DNA from: Clostridia bacterium
GTDB taxonomy: Bacteria; Bacillota_A; Clostridia; Oscillospirales; Acutalibacteraceae
DNA: 11,063 nucleotides
Reading direction: 5' to 3'
Assembly: GCA_017529165.1 (NCBI GenBank)
Contig: JAFXNY010000028.1
Span: 1-11,063 of the forward strand
The translations under genes were made by a program, and so were the position numbers. Position 1 is the stretch's first letter. The number at the start of each line of letters is the position of its first letter. Positions 1 through 6,250 of the stretch are shown piece after piece. Below the pieces are notes generated by a model that saw only the letters and a program-made list of their open reading frames with translations, did not search any database and was not told the DNA's origin.

Positions 1-160
1 AAGTCCTGTCACCTCGACCAACGAAAAATCCTGTCACGAAAAGTGGCGGGATTTTTGCGTTGTATTATTCATTTTTCATTATTAAGGATTAAGTATTCAT
101 TAAGTAAGCCGTGACAGGATTTTTCAAATGAATAATAAATACTTAAAACTTAATGAATAA
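1..160. repeat. AT-rich block of short direct and inverted repeats
   Basis: TCCTGTCAC occurs as a direct repeat at 4-12 and 29-37. GAAAAATCCTGTCAC (23-37) has a perfect inverted copy at 111-125. TATTATTCATTT (63-74) is inverted at 126-137, and TATTCATTAAGT (94-105) is inverted at 148-159. The inverted copies lie in the same order as the originals (A-B-C then A'-B'-C') rather than nested, so this is not one simple cruciform. No gene is visible here. It could be a degenerate dispersed repeat or the remains of a small non-autonomous element; the family is not identified. Confidence 0.75.
24..56. terminator. A/T-flanked hairpin, possible bidirectional terminator
   Basis: Positions 24-37 pair with 43-56 over 14 bp, including two G-U wobbles, around a GAAAA loop. 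The stem begins with five A and ends with five T, so either strand would give a hairpin with a U-rich 3' side. It may end a gene lying left of the window. It also contains a copy of the TCCTGTCAC repeat, so it may instead be part of the repeat unit. Confidence 0.45.
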
Positions 161-205
161 TTGATTTGCCGTCTGTTTTATGATAAAACATTACCGGTGA
201 TATTG

Positions 206-580
206 ATGAAAGAAAACATTTTAATTGACAAGTCTATTGATTTTGCCGCAAGAATAATCAAACTACGCAAATTTCTCGAAGAAAAGCAAAAAGAGCATAT
301 TATTTCAAAACAAATTGTCAGAAGCGGAACAAGCATAGGCGCAAATATAAACGAGGCACAATACGGTAACAGTAAAGCCGATTTTATTGCCAAACTTCAT
401 ATTTCGCTTAAAGAAACGGCAGAAACTGAATATTGGTTACGACTTCTTAATAAATCGTAATATGTTGACGAAAAATTATTCAAATCATTGTTGGATGATT
501 GCCTTGAAATGAAAAAACTCCTTATATCCTCCATAAACACCGCAAAAAAGAATAATGAAATCTTTGTTTTATATTTGTGA
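206..580 (+). pseudogene. four-helix-bundle protein (23S rRNA IVP/S23 family), broken by an in-frame TAA
   Basis: The reading frame starts at ATG 206, with GGTGAT 7 nt upstream. It encodes an N-terminal part typical of the four helix bundle/S23 family (also related to the DGR accessory protein Avd): a helix with FAARIIKLRKFL, then the conserved IVRSGTSIGANINEAQ segment, then FIAKLHISLKETAETEYWL. Translation stops at TAA 458-460 after 84 residues. The same frame continues without a gap to TGA 578-580 and encodes a convincing fourth helix (YVDEKLFKSLLDD, then CLEMKKLLISSINTAKK). The whole frame is 124 codons plus a stop, a normal family length, so a single nonsense substitution (perhaps Gln to ochre) is the simplest reading. 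Most members have no proven cellular function. A truncated three-helix product, readthrough or an assembly error cannot be excluded. Confidence 0.8.
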
Positions 581-606
581 GCAGGCTTTTTAAGTCTGCT
601 CATTTT
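578..606 (+). terminator. intrinsic terminator overlapping the stop of the four-helix gene
   Basis: TGAGCAG (578-584) pairs with CTGCTCA (596-602). The stem continues inward through a G-T pair, C-G and two T-A pairs to a three-base loop, and is followed by TTTT (603-606). The stem begins on the TGA stop codon of the upstream frame. It lies between convergent genes but has no U tract on the minus strand. Confidence 0.65.
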
Positions 607-609
607 CCG

Positions 610-1047
610 TTAATGCTCTCCGAGTTTTATTATTGTGAGTTTCTTTTTTTCGGCAAGGGCGGCAAACTGTGCGGCGCCGTTACCAAACGGGTTTTTAATA
701 TATGTTATCACATAATCGGACTGCTTTATCATCCACTTGTTTCTGAACACTATGCCAAATCTCGGATGTGTTTTCTCAATACCGTCAGGTACAACTGTCA
801 TAGAATAATCGGTGGTATCCCAATCCCTGATTTTTTCCGGCACCCGTGAGAGCACAATTCTGTAATCAATATCATACTTCTCGGCAAGCTCTGTTAAAAT
901 CTCTTTCGCCATACGGTCAAAATTGCCGTGCGTGCCCACATAAAACCTGTTTACATTATGGTTTTCTATAAGGTTAACAATAGCACCTCTCATTTTCGGC
1001 TTAATTTCTTCCGGAGAAAAATAATGCCCAAAAAATGTACAAGTCAT
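610..1047 (-). CDS. SLOG/DUF1273-like Rossmann-fold protein
   Basis: The product is 145 residues when started at ATG 1045-1047. That start is chosen because GGTGAT lies 3 nt upstream on the minus strand and because the protein then begins with the family-typical MTCTFFGH. A start at 1077 would add ten residues without support. Visible features are the TFFGH N-terminal strand, a glycine-containing YVGTHGNFDR motif at about 37-45, RNKWMI near 102, a hydrophobic strand SDYVITYI at 110-117 and GNGAAQF at 122-128. These resemble small clostridial relatives of the YpsA/DUF1273 (SLOG superfamily) proteins, which have a nucleotide-binding Rossmann-like fold. SLOG proteins are inferred to bind or process nucleotide ligands; the ligand and role here are unknown. 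It is convergent with the broken four-helix gene and divergent from the ribbon-helix-helix gene. Confidence 0.8.
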   Translation of the reverse strand: MTCTFFGHYFSPEEIKPKMRGAIVNLIENHNVNRFYVGTHGNFDRMAKEILTELAEKYDIDYRIVLSRVPEKIRDWDTTDYSMTVVPDGIEKTHPRFGIVFRNKWMIKQSDYVITYIKNPFGNGAAQFAALAEKKKLTIIKLGEH

Positions 1048-1056
1048 AACATCACC

Positions 1057-1120
1057 AATTAAACATAATTTAGACACAAAATGTGCCTATGTTTTGAATT
1101 GTAGCACAAATTAAACATAA
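1057..1120. repeat. 12-bp direct repeat in the divergent intergenic region
   Basis: AATTAAACATAA occurs at 1057-1068 and again at 1109-1120, 52 bp apart. CACAAA also recurs at 1075-1080 and 1105-1110, the first within the small dyad CACA-AAA-TGTG (1075-1085). The copies lie between divergent genes, one of which encodes a ribbon-helix-helix protein. Use as operator half-sites is an inference. Confidence 0.5.
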
Positions 1121-1123
1121 AAT
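1094..1123 (+). promoter_or_regulatory. probable sigma-A promoter of the ribbon-helix-helix gene
   Basis: TTGAAT (1094-1099) and TAAAAT (1118-1123) are separated by 18 bp. Transcription would start near 1130, about 26 nt before the ATG. The second AATTAAACATAA copy overlaps the spacer and -10, which is where an autorepressor could bind. Confidence 0.45.
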
Positions 1124-1155
1124 AAAGCCAAAATAAATATGTTTTGGAGTTTGTT

Positions 1156-1317
1156 ATGGCTACTAAAAGTTTATCTATCAGAATAGACGAATCTATGCTT
1201 AATAAGATTCATGTTGTGGCAGATTATGAGGGCAGGTCGGCAAATAGTCAGATTCTTATCCTTATTCGTGACTGCATTGAGCAGTTTGAAAAAGAGCACG
1301 GGGAAATAAAACTGTAA
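1156..1317 (+). CDS. small ribbon-helix-helix (Arc/CopG-like) DNA-binding protein
   Basis: This is a 53-residue frame from ATG 1156 to TAA 1315-1317, with TTGGAG (1144-1149) 6 nt upstream. The product opens with a polar/hydrophobic alternating strand (residues 3-9, KSLSIRI) that matches the DNA-contacting beta-strand of ribbon-helix-helix repressors. Helix 1 runs from about 11 to 23, followed by the turn GRSANSQ (26-32) and helix 2 ILILIRDCIEQFEKEH. Members bind DNA as dimers and often repress their own promoter or act as antitoxins. It is divergent from the SLOG-like gene and ends in a very strong terminator, so it is a monocistronic unit. No toxin partner follows it. The SLOG-like gene could be its regulatory target, but nothing here proves this. 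The call rests on the strand-turn-helix pattern and length. Confidence 0.82.
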   Translation: MATKSLSIRIDESMLNKIHVVADYEGRSANSQILILIRDCIEQFEKEHGEIKL

Positions 1318-1356
1318 AGACAAGGAGGACGATTTTTATCGTCCTCCTTGTCTTTT
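1315..1356 (+). terminator. strong intrinsic terminator of the ribbon-helix-helix gene
   Basis: A perfect 16-bp stem (1318-1333 with 1338-1353) has a TTTT loop and a T-rich tail (1354-1356). It begins directly after the TAA stop. The pairing can extend two more A-T pairs into the stop codon. It separates the accessory genes from the biotin operon. Confidence 0.92.
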
Positions 1357-1389
1357 GGCTATCTGTTAACAAAAAATGGCAATTATCAC

Positions 1390-1427
1390 ATCTCGTCAAC
1401 TTATAACAGTTTATAAGTTGACGAGAT
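1390..1427. promoter_or_regulatory. 17-bp perfect inverted repeat, probable BirA operator
   Basis: ATCTCGTCAACTTATAA (1390-1406) and its exact reverse complement (1411-1427) flank CAGT. Seen as half-sites it reads GTCAAC-N16-GTTGAC. This matches the architecture recalled for BirA operators in Gram-positive bacteria (GTNAAC-type half-sites separated by about 16 bp). It overlaps the -35 hexamer of the birA-bioY promoter. No T tract follows, so it is not a terminator. BirA as the ligand is inferred from position and motif shape. Confidence 0.72.
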
Positions 1428-1446
1428 TCTATGTTTGTGGTACTAT
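1418..1446 (+). promoter_or_regulatory. sigma-A promoter of birA-bioY
   Basis: TTGACG (1418-1423) and TACTAT (1441-1446) are 17 bp apart. The -35 lies wholly inside the right arm of the dyad, so a bound repressor would block RNA polymerase. Transcription would start near 1453, about 26 nt before the birA ATG. Confidence 0.65.
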
Positions 1447-1478
1447 ATTATGCAGAAAAATACTGTTTGGGTGGAAAG

Positions 1479-2444
1479 ATGAAAAAAAGTCTTATAAAAA
1501 ACGATATTTTAAGAGAAATATGCAAAGGCGATGTTGTATCGGGAGGCTTACTTGCAAGCAAGCTCGGCGTTTCTCGCACGGCGGTTTGGAAAGCGGTAAA
1601 CGCCCTGCGTGCCGAGGGGTATTTTATTTCAGGTCTTGGCGGAGGGTATGTTTTAAGCCCTAAAAACACACGCCTGTGCAGTGAGCAGTTAAAGCACGAT
1701 ATAAAGGGAGCCAATTTAGTATTCAAAGAAAAAACCGTTTCAACAAACGAGGATGTAAAACAGCTTGCCGAATTAGGTGACGGAGAGTTTACGGTAGTGC
1801 TGGCGAGAAGCCAGACCGGCGGAAAAGGGCGAATGGGCAGAAGCTTTTATTCGGGTGACGGGGGGCTTTATTTCTCTGTTCTGCTCCGCCCCGGTTTTTC
1901 GGCGGACACCTGCCTTAAAATCACAACTGCCGCCGCCGTAGCGATGGCAAAAGCGATAGAGGATATATCGCAAAAGCAGACAAAGATTAAATGGGTTAAC
2001 GATATATTTATAAAAGGCAAAAAGGTTTGTGGTATTTTAACCGAGGGTGCGTTTGACGCTGAAAATGGAAAACTCAAGTATGCGGTTTTAGGAATAGGCG
2101 TTAATGTGGCGGCGCCAAAAGACGGCTTTCCGAGCGAAATTGCAGAGACTGCCGATTCACTTTTTGAGGCTTATGAGGTTTCATCCCTTGTGTACAGCGC
2201 ATTGCTGAACTCTTTTTTAGAAGACTTTAAGGGTTATTATGAGAATATAGAAAGTATGCCACATATAGAAGAATATCGCAAGAGGTCGTTTCTTAACGGC
2301 AAGACGGTGACATATGAAAGAGCAGGAAAAACGCACACAGGCGTGGTTTGCGGTATTGGTGATAACGCAGAGCTGATAGTAAAAGAGAAAAGCAAAGAGA
2401 TTTCTCTTTTAAGCGGGGAAGTAAGGGTAAAAGATTATGAATAA
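1479..2444 (+). CDS. birA: biotin operon repressor / biotin-protein ligase
   Basis: The 321-residue product is a class II biotin-protein ligase. It makes biotinyl-5'-AMP from biotin and ATP and transfers biotin to a lysine of acceptors such as the acetyl-CoA carboxylase BCCP. The N-terminal winged helix (helix-turn-helix about 25-44, LASKLGVSRTAVWKAV) binds DNA, so it can also repress biotin genes. The catalytic core shows STN (88-90), the adenylate-binding GGKGRMGR (114-121), KWVNDI (171-176), GILTE (185-189) and GIGVN (205-209). A C-terminal SH3-like domain follows from about 270. ATG 1479 is chosen over an upstream ATG at 1431 because GGTGG precedes it and the family begins here; the 1431 start lies upstream of the predicted transcript start. 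It overlaps bioY by 8 nt, indicating translational coupling. Its promoter carries a probable BirA operator, implying autoregulation. Confidence 0.97.
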   Translation: MKKSLIKNDILREICKGDVVSGGLLASKLGVSRTAVWKAVNALRAEGYFISGLGGGYVLSPKNTRLCSEQLKHDIKGANLVFKEKTVSTNEDVKQLAELGDGEFTVVLARSQTGGKGRMGRSFYSGDGGLYFSVLLRPGFSADTCLKITTAAAVAMAKAIEDISQKQTKIKWVNDIFIKGKKVCGILTEGAFDAENGKLKYAVLGIGVNVAAPKDGFPSEIAETADSLFEAYEVSSLVYSALLNSFLEDFKGYYENIESMPHIEEYRKRSFLNGKTVTYERAGKTHTGVVCGIGDNAELIVKEKSKEISLLSGEVRVKDYE

Positions 2445-2973
2445 GGTAAACATCAAAAAAATATGTATGGCGGCGCTTTTTGCGGCGGTCATAGCGGCGC
2501 TCTCGCAAGTGGCAATTCCTACACCTATAGGCGTTTCTATAACTATGCAGACCTTTGCCATTGCCGTTACGGCGTTTTTGCTTGGAATAAAACAAAGTGT
2601 TGCGGCAACGCTCTGTTATATCTTTATCGGTGCGGCAGGGGCGCCTGTATTTACCGGTTTTTCGGGCGGAATAGCGGTGGTTTTAGGGCCTACGGGAGGG
2701 TTTATAATCGCATTTCCCATATTCTGTTTAATTTTGGGCTTTGTGTTTTATGTAAACAAAGCGTGGGTTAAGATTTCTCTTTGTGCGTTGTCACTTATAA
2801 TTCTTTATTTGTTCGGAACAGTACAATTTGTACTTGTCACACACAACGCTGTAAAAACTGCTTTGGCGGCGTTTTCGCTCTATTTTATTAAGGACGCCCT
2901 TGTTTTGGCGGGAGCATATTTTTTGTGTGTGCGTATTCGCCCGAAGATACTAAGATTTATACAATCAAAATGA
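2437..2973 (+). CDS. bioY: biotin ECF transporter substrate-binding protein BioY
   Basis: This 178-residue integral membrane protein is the S component that binds biotin in energy-coupling-factor transporters. It has about six hydrophobic segments. The BioY signature is clear: IPTPIGVSITMQTF (27-40), GAAGAPVFTGFSGG (65-78), GPTGG (84-88) and KDAL near 152. No ecfA1, ecfA2 or ecfT genes are nearby, so it must rely on a shared ECF module elsewhere or work alone, as reported for some BioY proteins. The ATG sits inside the last codons of birA (8-nt overlap), making a birA-bioY operon that couples biotin sensing with uptake. The last 94 nt overlap the 3' end of the convergent flippase gene, and no intrinsic terminator is seen between them. 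Confidence 0.96.
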   Translation: MNKVNIKKICMAALFAAVIAALSQVAIPTPIGVSITMQTFAIAVTAFLLGIKQSVAATLCYIFIGAAGAPVFTGFSGGIAVVLGPTGGFIIAFPIFCLILGFVFYVNKAWVKISLCALSLIILYLFGTVQFVLVTHNAVKTALAAFSLYFIKDALVLAGAYFLCVRIRPKILRFIQSK

Positions 2974-4433
2974 ATAAGCAATATAAAATAGATTAAAACA
3001 CTTATGGCGGTCAGCAGAATTATGTAAACTATATTGGGCAAGGTGAAAATGCCCAATACAACTTTAATAATAAGCGTGGCGGTGAACGCTGTAGATACGG
3101 GAATTAAAACTGTTTTTTTCGTATCAAGCGTGGCGCCGCTTATTTTTATAAGGCGGTTTACATTGAGAAAACAGGTAAGGAGATTTGAAAAATACATTAT
3201 CCCTATAAAACCGCCTATGCCAAACCGTATAAGCACGGGATAGATAAAAACAAGGCGGATAGCCGAATCGCAGACCGACACCCTGAATGTAAAGTTTTGC
3301 TGGTTAAGTCCTTTTAAGAGACCGTCACAAAGGCTGTCAACATACATAAGCGGCACTATCGGAGAGAGTGCGGTGAGCAGAAAACCCACATCGGTGCTTT
3401 TATAAAGAAGAAGCCCTATTTGGTAGCCTCCGCCGGCGAACACGGCGGAGAATATAAAACCTATAATTAATGCATAATATATAATTTCTTCCACTGCCGA
3501 GCGCACAAGCGAGGTTCTGTGCTTTTCTGCGGCTTCGGACATTTCAGGGATAAGCAGAGTTGATACGGCGTTTAGTATTACGGACGGAAAAAACAGTATT
3601 GGCAGAGCCATACCCTTTATCATACCGAAAAGCGAAAGCGCACCCTTTTTCGAATATTTGTAAAGAGCACGGGGTACGAGCATATTTTCGGCGGTGCGAA
3701 GCAGACTGTTTAGATATCTGCCGGCGGTGAGAGGAAAAGAGATTTCAATAATTTTTTTGGCAGGATGACACTCGTGAGGGGTATCCCCACATTTTAGATG
3801 CTTTATATCAAGCCGGTAGCGTAAAACCAGATATATACAGGAGAAAACCTCTGCTAATGTATCGCCTAAAAACACGGCGGCACAGGCGGCGGACAAATTG
3901 CCGCCTTTTACAAACTTTAGCGCAAAGAGGATAACGGCTATCCTGACAACCTGCTCAAGAAGCTGTGAAAACGCCCCGGGAGATGCTTTTCTGCGAGCTA
4001 TAAAATAACCTCTTATTATCGAGGAAACGCCCATAAAGAAAACTGATACTGATATTATTCTTATTGATAATGCCGCACGGCTATCGGCTATTATGAGGCC
4101 CGCTAAAAGGTTAGCACCGAAAAAGAGAATAACCGCTGTAACGGCACTCAAAACGAGGTTTATGCGGAATGTAACGGACATTATTTTTTTTACGCCGTCA
4201 CGACTTCCTAAAGCAGTCTCTCCGGCGACAAGGCGGGTTACCGCCGTTGGAAGTCCGCTTTGTGTAAAGGCTCCGGCGAGCACGAAAAGCGAAAACACAA
4301 GCTGATAAAGACCTACGCCTTCCGAGCCGATTCTGCCTGCGAGCCAGACCTTAAAAATTATTCCTACAAAACGGAGTATTATAGATGACACCGTAAGCAC
4401 GGCGGCATTTTTAACAAAAACGGTTTTACTCAT
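2880..4433 (-). CDS. SpoVB/MurJ-family polysaccharide or lipid flippase
   Basis: The 517-residue, very hydrophobic protein belongs to the MOP superfamily (oligosaccharide flippase/SpoVB/MurJ group). These proteins have about 14 transmembrane helices and move lipid-linked precursors of peptidoglycan or polysaccharide across the membrane. The N-terminal helix is followed by the typical GSEGVGLYQL (36-45) and SGLPTAV (59-65) segments seen in clostridial SpoVB-like proteins. ATG 4431-4433 is preceded by a strong GGGGGAG site on the minus strand. The length fits the family. The final 31 or so residues are charged (RTHKKYAPAK) and are encoded antisense to the end of bioY. Clostridia carry several paralogues, so a specific role in spore cortex synthesis (SpoVB) versus vegetative wall synthesis cannot be assigned. 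It is divergent from rarA. Confidence 0.9.
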   Translation of the reverse strand: MSKTVFVKNAAVLTVSSIILRFVGIIFKVWLAGRIGSEGVGLYQLVFSLFVLAGAFTQSGLPTAVTRLVAGETALGSRDGVKKIMSVTFRINLVLSAVTAVILFFGANLLAGLIIADSRAALSIRIISVSVFFMGVSSIIRGYFIARRKASPGAFSQLLEQVVRIAVILFALKFVKGGNLSAACAAVFLGDTLAEVFSCIYLVLRYRLDIKHLKCGDTPHECHPAKKIIEISFPLTAGRYLNSLLRTAENMLVPRALYKYSKKGALSLFGMIKGMALPILFFPSVILNAVSTLLIPEMSEAAEKHRTSLVRSAVEEIIYYALIIGFIFSAVFAGGGYQIGLLLYKSTDVGFLLTALSPIVPLMYVDSLCDGLLKGLNQQNFTFRVSVCDSAIRLVFIYPVLIRFGIGGFIGIMYFSNLLTCFLNVNRLIKISGATLDTKKTVLIPVSTAFTATLIIKVVLGIFTLPNIVYIILLTAISVLIYFILLIHFDCINLSIFGRIRTHKKYAPAKTRASLIK

Positions 4434-4466
4434 AACTCTCCCCCGAGAATAATATGTTTTATTCTG

Positions 4467-4495
4467 TTGAAAAAGAAGTAAAAATATAGTAAAAT
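4467..4495 (+). promoter_or_regulatory. sigma-A promoter of rarA
   Basis: TTGAAA (4467-4472) and TAAAAT (4490-4495) are 17 bp apart. Transcription would start near 4502. A GGGGG site (4511-4515) lies 7 nt before the rarA ATG. It is probably the promoter for rarA and the two PH-domain genes, since no terminator is seen between them. Confidence 0.65.
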
Positions 4496-4522
4496 AATAG
4501 CGTTACTTTAGGGGGCGATGAA

Positions 4523-5785
4523 ATGAAAGCACCGTTGGCAGACAGGCTAAGGCCCGAAACCATAGAAGAAGTTGCAGGGCAAAAGCACCTGCTAAGTGAG
4601 GGCAAGATATTACGCAGAATTATTGAGACAGGCGATACTCCCAACCTTATATTTTACGGTCCCTCCGGTGTAGGAAAGACCACCGTTGCAAAAATTATTG
4701 CGAACAGTTGCGGTAAAAAGCTGTGCTACCTAAACGCCACAACAGCCTCTACGGCGGACATTAAGGAGATTGTATCTTCAATCGGCTCTATTGACAGCCA
4801 AAGCGGAATACTTTTATACCTTGATGAAATACAATATTTTAATAAGAAACAACAGCAGATTTTGCTTTCTTTTATTGAAAACGGAGATATCACGCTGATA
4901 GCTTCAACCACCGAAAACCCGTATTTTTATGTTTATAACGCTATTTTAAGCCGGTCAACTGTATTTGAGTTCAAAACGCTATCGGGGGAGGATATCGCCG
5001 AAGTTTTAATAAGAGCGATGAGGATACTCACAGAGGAGAACGGTAGGAAAATAGAGCTGTCCGAGGAAAACAGGAAAAAGATATCCCGTGCCGCCGCAGG
5101 GGATGTGCGGCGTGCGCTTAATATGTTAGAGCTATGCTTTATGTTAACCGATGGCGCAGGAGAGAGCGTTATATCCGATAGTACGGTTGAGCAGATACTC
5201 TCCGGCAATTCCGTGAGGTATGACCGTGAGGGTGACGAGCATTACGATATAATTTCCGCATATCAAAAATCAATGCGAGGCTCGGATCCGGACGCCGCCG
5301 TTTATTACCTCGCACGCCTGCTTGCCGCCGGCGATTTGCCGAGTGCCTGTCGGAGACTATTGGTCTGTGCAAATGAAGATGTAGGGCTCGCTTACCCACA
5401 GATAATACCTATAGTTAAGGCGGCTGTTGATACGGCGCTTCAGGTAGGTTTGCCCGAAGCGAGAATACCGCTTGCAAACGCTGTTATAGCGGTTGCCACG
5501 GCGCCTAAATCTATATCGGCATATATGGCGATAAACTCTGCTTTAGCGGATGTTGAGAGCGGAAACACAGGGGATATTCCAAGAGCTTTACAGAACAAGC
5601 ATTTTGACGGCGAGGGAGCGGCTGAAAAGGGGCAGAATTATAAATATCCGCACGACTATCCTACGCATTATGTAAACCAACAATATTTGCCTGATAATTT
5701 GAAAGATAAAAAGTATTATAGATTTGGGGACAACAAGCTCGAACAAAAAACTCGTGAATATTGGGACATAATAAAGAAAAAATAA
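4523..5785 (+). CDS. rarA: replication-associated recombination protein A (AAA+ ATPase)
   Basis: The 420-residue product is RarA/MgsA, a clamp-loader-like AAA+ ATPase that acts at stalled replication forks and interacts with SSB. It shows Walker A GPSGVGKT (46-53), Walker B LLYLDE (97-102), sensor 1 STTENP (128-133), the arginine-finger SRS (143-145) and sensor 2 GDVRRALN (193-200). The C-terminal tetramerisation region has YYLARLLAAGD, NEDVGLAYP, TAPKS and the hallmark YKYPHDYPTHYVNQQYLP. The segment after Walker B reads DEIQYFNK where most relatives have DEIHRFNK. The length is slightly below the usual 430-450 because the N-terminal extension is short. The ATG is set by a GGGGG site 7 nt upstream. 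Its stop is followed after 2 nt by a parS site, and the PH-domain genes come next. Confidence 0.96.
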   Translation: MKAPLADRLRPETIEEVAGQKHLLSEGKILRRIIETGDTPNLIFYGPSGVGKTTVAKIIANSCGKKLCYLNATTASTADIKEIVSSIGSIDSQSGILLYLDEIQYFNKKQQQILLSFIENGDITLIASTTENPYFYVYNAILSRSTVFEFKTLSGEDIAEVLIRAMRILTEENGRKIELSEENRKKISRAAAGDVRRALNMLELCFMLTDGAGESVISDSTVEQILSGNSVRYDREGDEHYDIISAYQKSMRGSDPDAAVYYLARLLAAGDLPSACRRLLVCANEDVGLAYPQIIPIVKAAVDTALQVGLPEARIPLANAVIAVATAPKSISAYMAINSALADVESGNTGDIPRALQNKHFDGEGAAEKGQNYKYPHDYPTHYVNQQYLPDNLKDKKYYRFGDNKLEQKTREYWDIIKKK

Positions 5786-5787
5786 CT

Positions 5788-5803
5788 TGTTTCACGTGAA
5801 ACA
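5788..5803. promoter_or_regulatory. parS: parS centromere site 1 (Spo0J/ParB binding)
   Basis: TGTTTCACGTGAAACA is a perfect 16-bp palindrome and fits the Bacillota parS consensus TGTTNCACGTGAAACA. ParB (Spo0J) loads here and spreads as a CTP-dependent clamp to organise the origin region. It lies in the 33-nt gap between rarA and the first PH-domain gene and is identical to the copy at 8176-8191. With parB in the same window, the assignment is strong. Confidence 0.95.
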
Positions 5804-5818
5804 TTTGGCGGTGGAGTT

Positions 5819-6250
5819 ATGGAGTTCGGTCTCGGAGGAAAAACAAAGACACTCTGGCAAATTAGAGCCGGAGCGCTCTTTTTGTTGCTTTCTTGCGTTT
5901 TTCTGTTCTTTTTGCGATACAGTCTTTTTTATTTGATACCCTTGTTGATTTTTGCAGTTGTCGGAGTTTTGGCGGTGTTTTGGTATCTGCCCAAATTCTT
6001 TTCGAAATATTCTATATTTGTTGGAGAAAACTCGGTTGTTGTAGCAAAAGGTGTATTTATTGAGGTGTCGCACATCTTTCCGCTTAAAAGACTTGTTTTT
6101 GCCGGTGGTTATTCAACGCCTTTTTCCCGTGTTTTTGGACTTAAAGGGGTGGTTTTGCGTGCGGCGAGGGTAAATCTCATTATCCCCGAAATAGACGAAA
6201 AGTCCGCAGACGAGCTGATTTTCGGTTTGTGTGGTGAAAAAAATGATTAA
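5819..6250 (+). CDS. YdbS-like membrane PH-domain (bPH2) protein
   Basis: The 143-residue protein has two transmembrane segments (about 17-33 and 36-56) in a hairpin. A beta-rich domain of about 80 residues follows, resembling bacterial pleckstrin-homology domains (bPH2, formerly DUF304), with FSKYSIFVGENSVVVAKG leading into the strands. This matches the layout of YdbS-type proteins, usually paired with a longer YdbT-type partner, as here. In Bacillus the ydbS-ydbT pair is linked to resistance to an antimicrobial peptide; the biochemical role is not settled, and whether it applies here is unknown. The ATG is preceded by GGCGGTGG (5807-5814). It follows rarA and parS, probably on the same transcript, and overlaps the next gene by 8 nt. 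Confidence 0.82.
   Translation: MEFGLGGKTKTLWQIRAGALFLLLSCVFLFFLRYSLFYLIPLLIFAVVGVLAVFWYLPKFFSKYSIFVGENSVVVAKGVFIEVSHIFPLKRLVFAGGYSTPFSRVFGLKGVVLRAARVNLIIPEIDEKSADELIFGLCGEKND

Noticed and set aside
1..160. CRISPR array
   Set aside because: The repeats are short, inverted and irregularly spaced, with no uniform spacers and no cas genes.
577..849. 90-codon plus-strand frame beginning in the terminator region
   Set aside because: It lies antisense to the SLOG-like gene, has no ribosome binding site, and its product shows no recognisable pattern.
1376..1663. 95-codon plus-strand frame overlapping the birA start
   Set aside because: It is out of frame with birA, begins upstream of the promoter and operator, and encodes Arg/Lys/Cys-rich sequence typical of a shadow frame.
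4093..4305. 70-codon plus-strand frame inside the flippase gene
   Set aside because: It is the complement of a clearly coding flippase segment and lacks a ribosome binding site.
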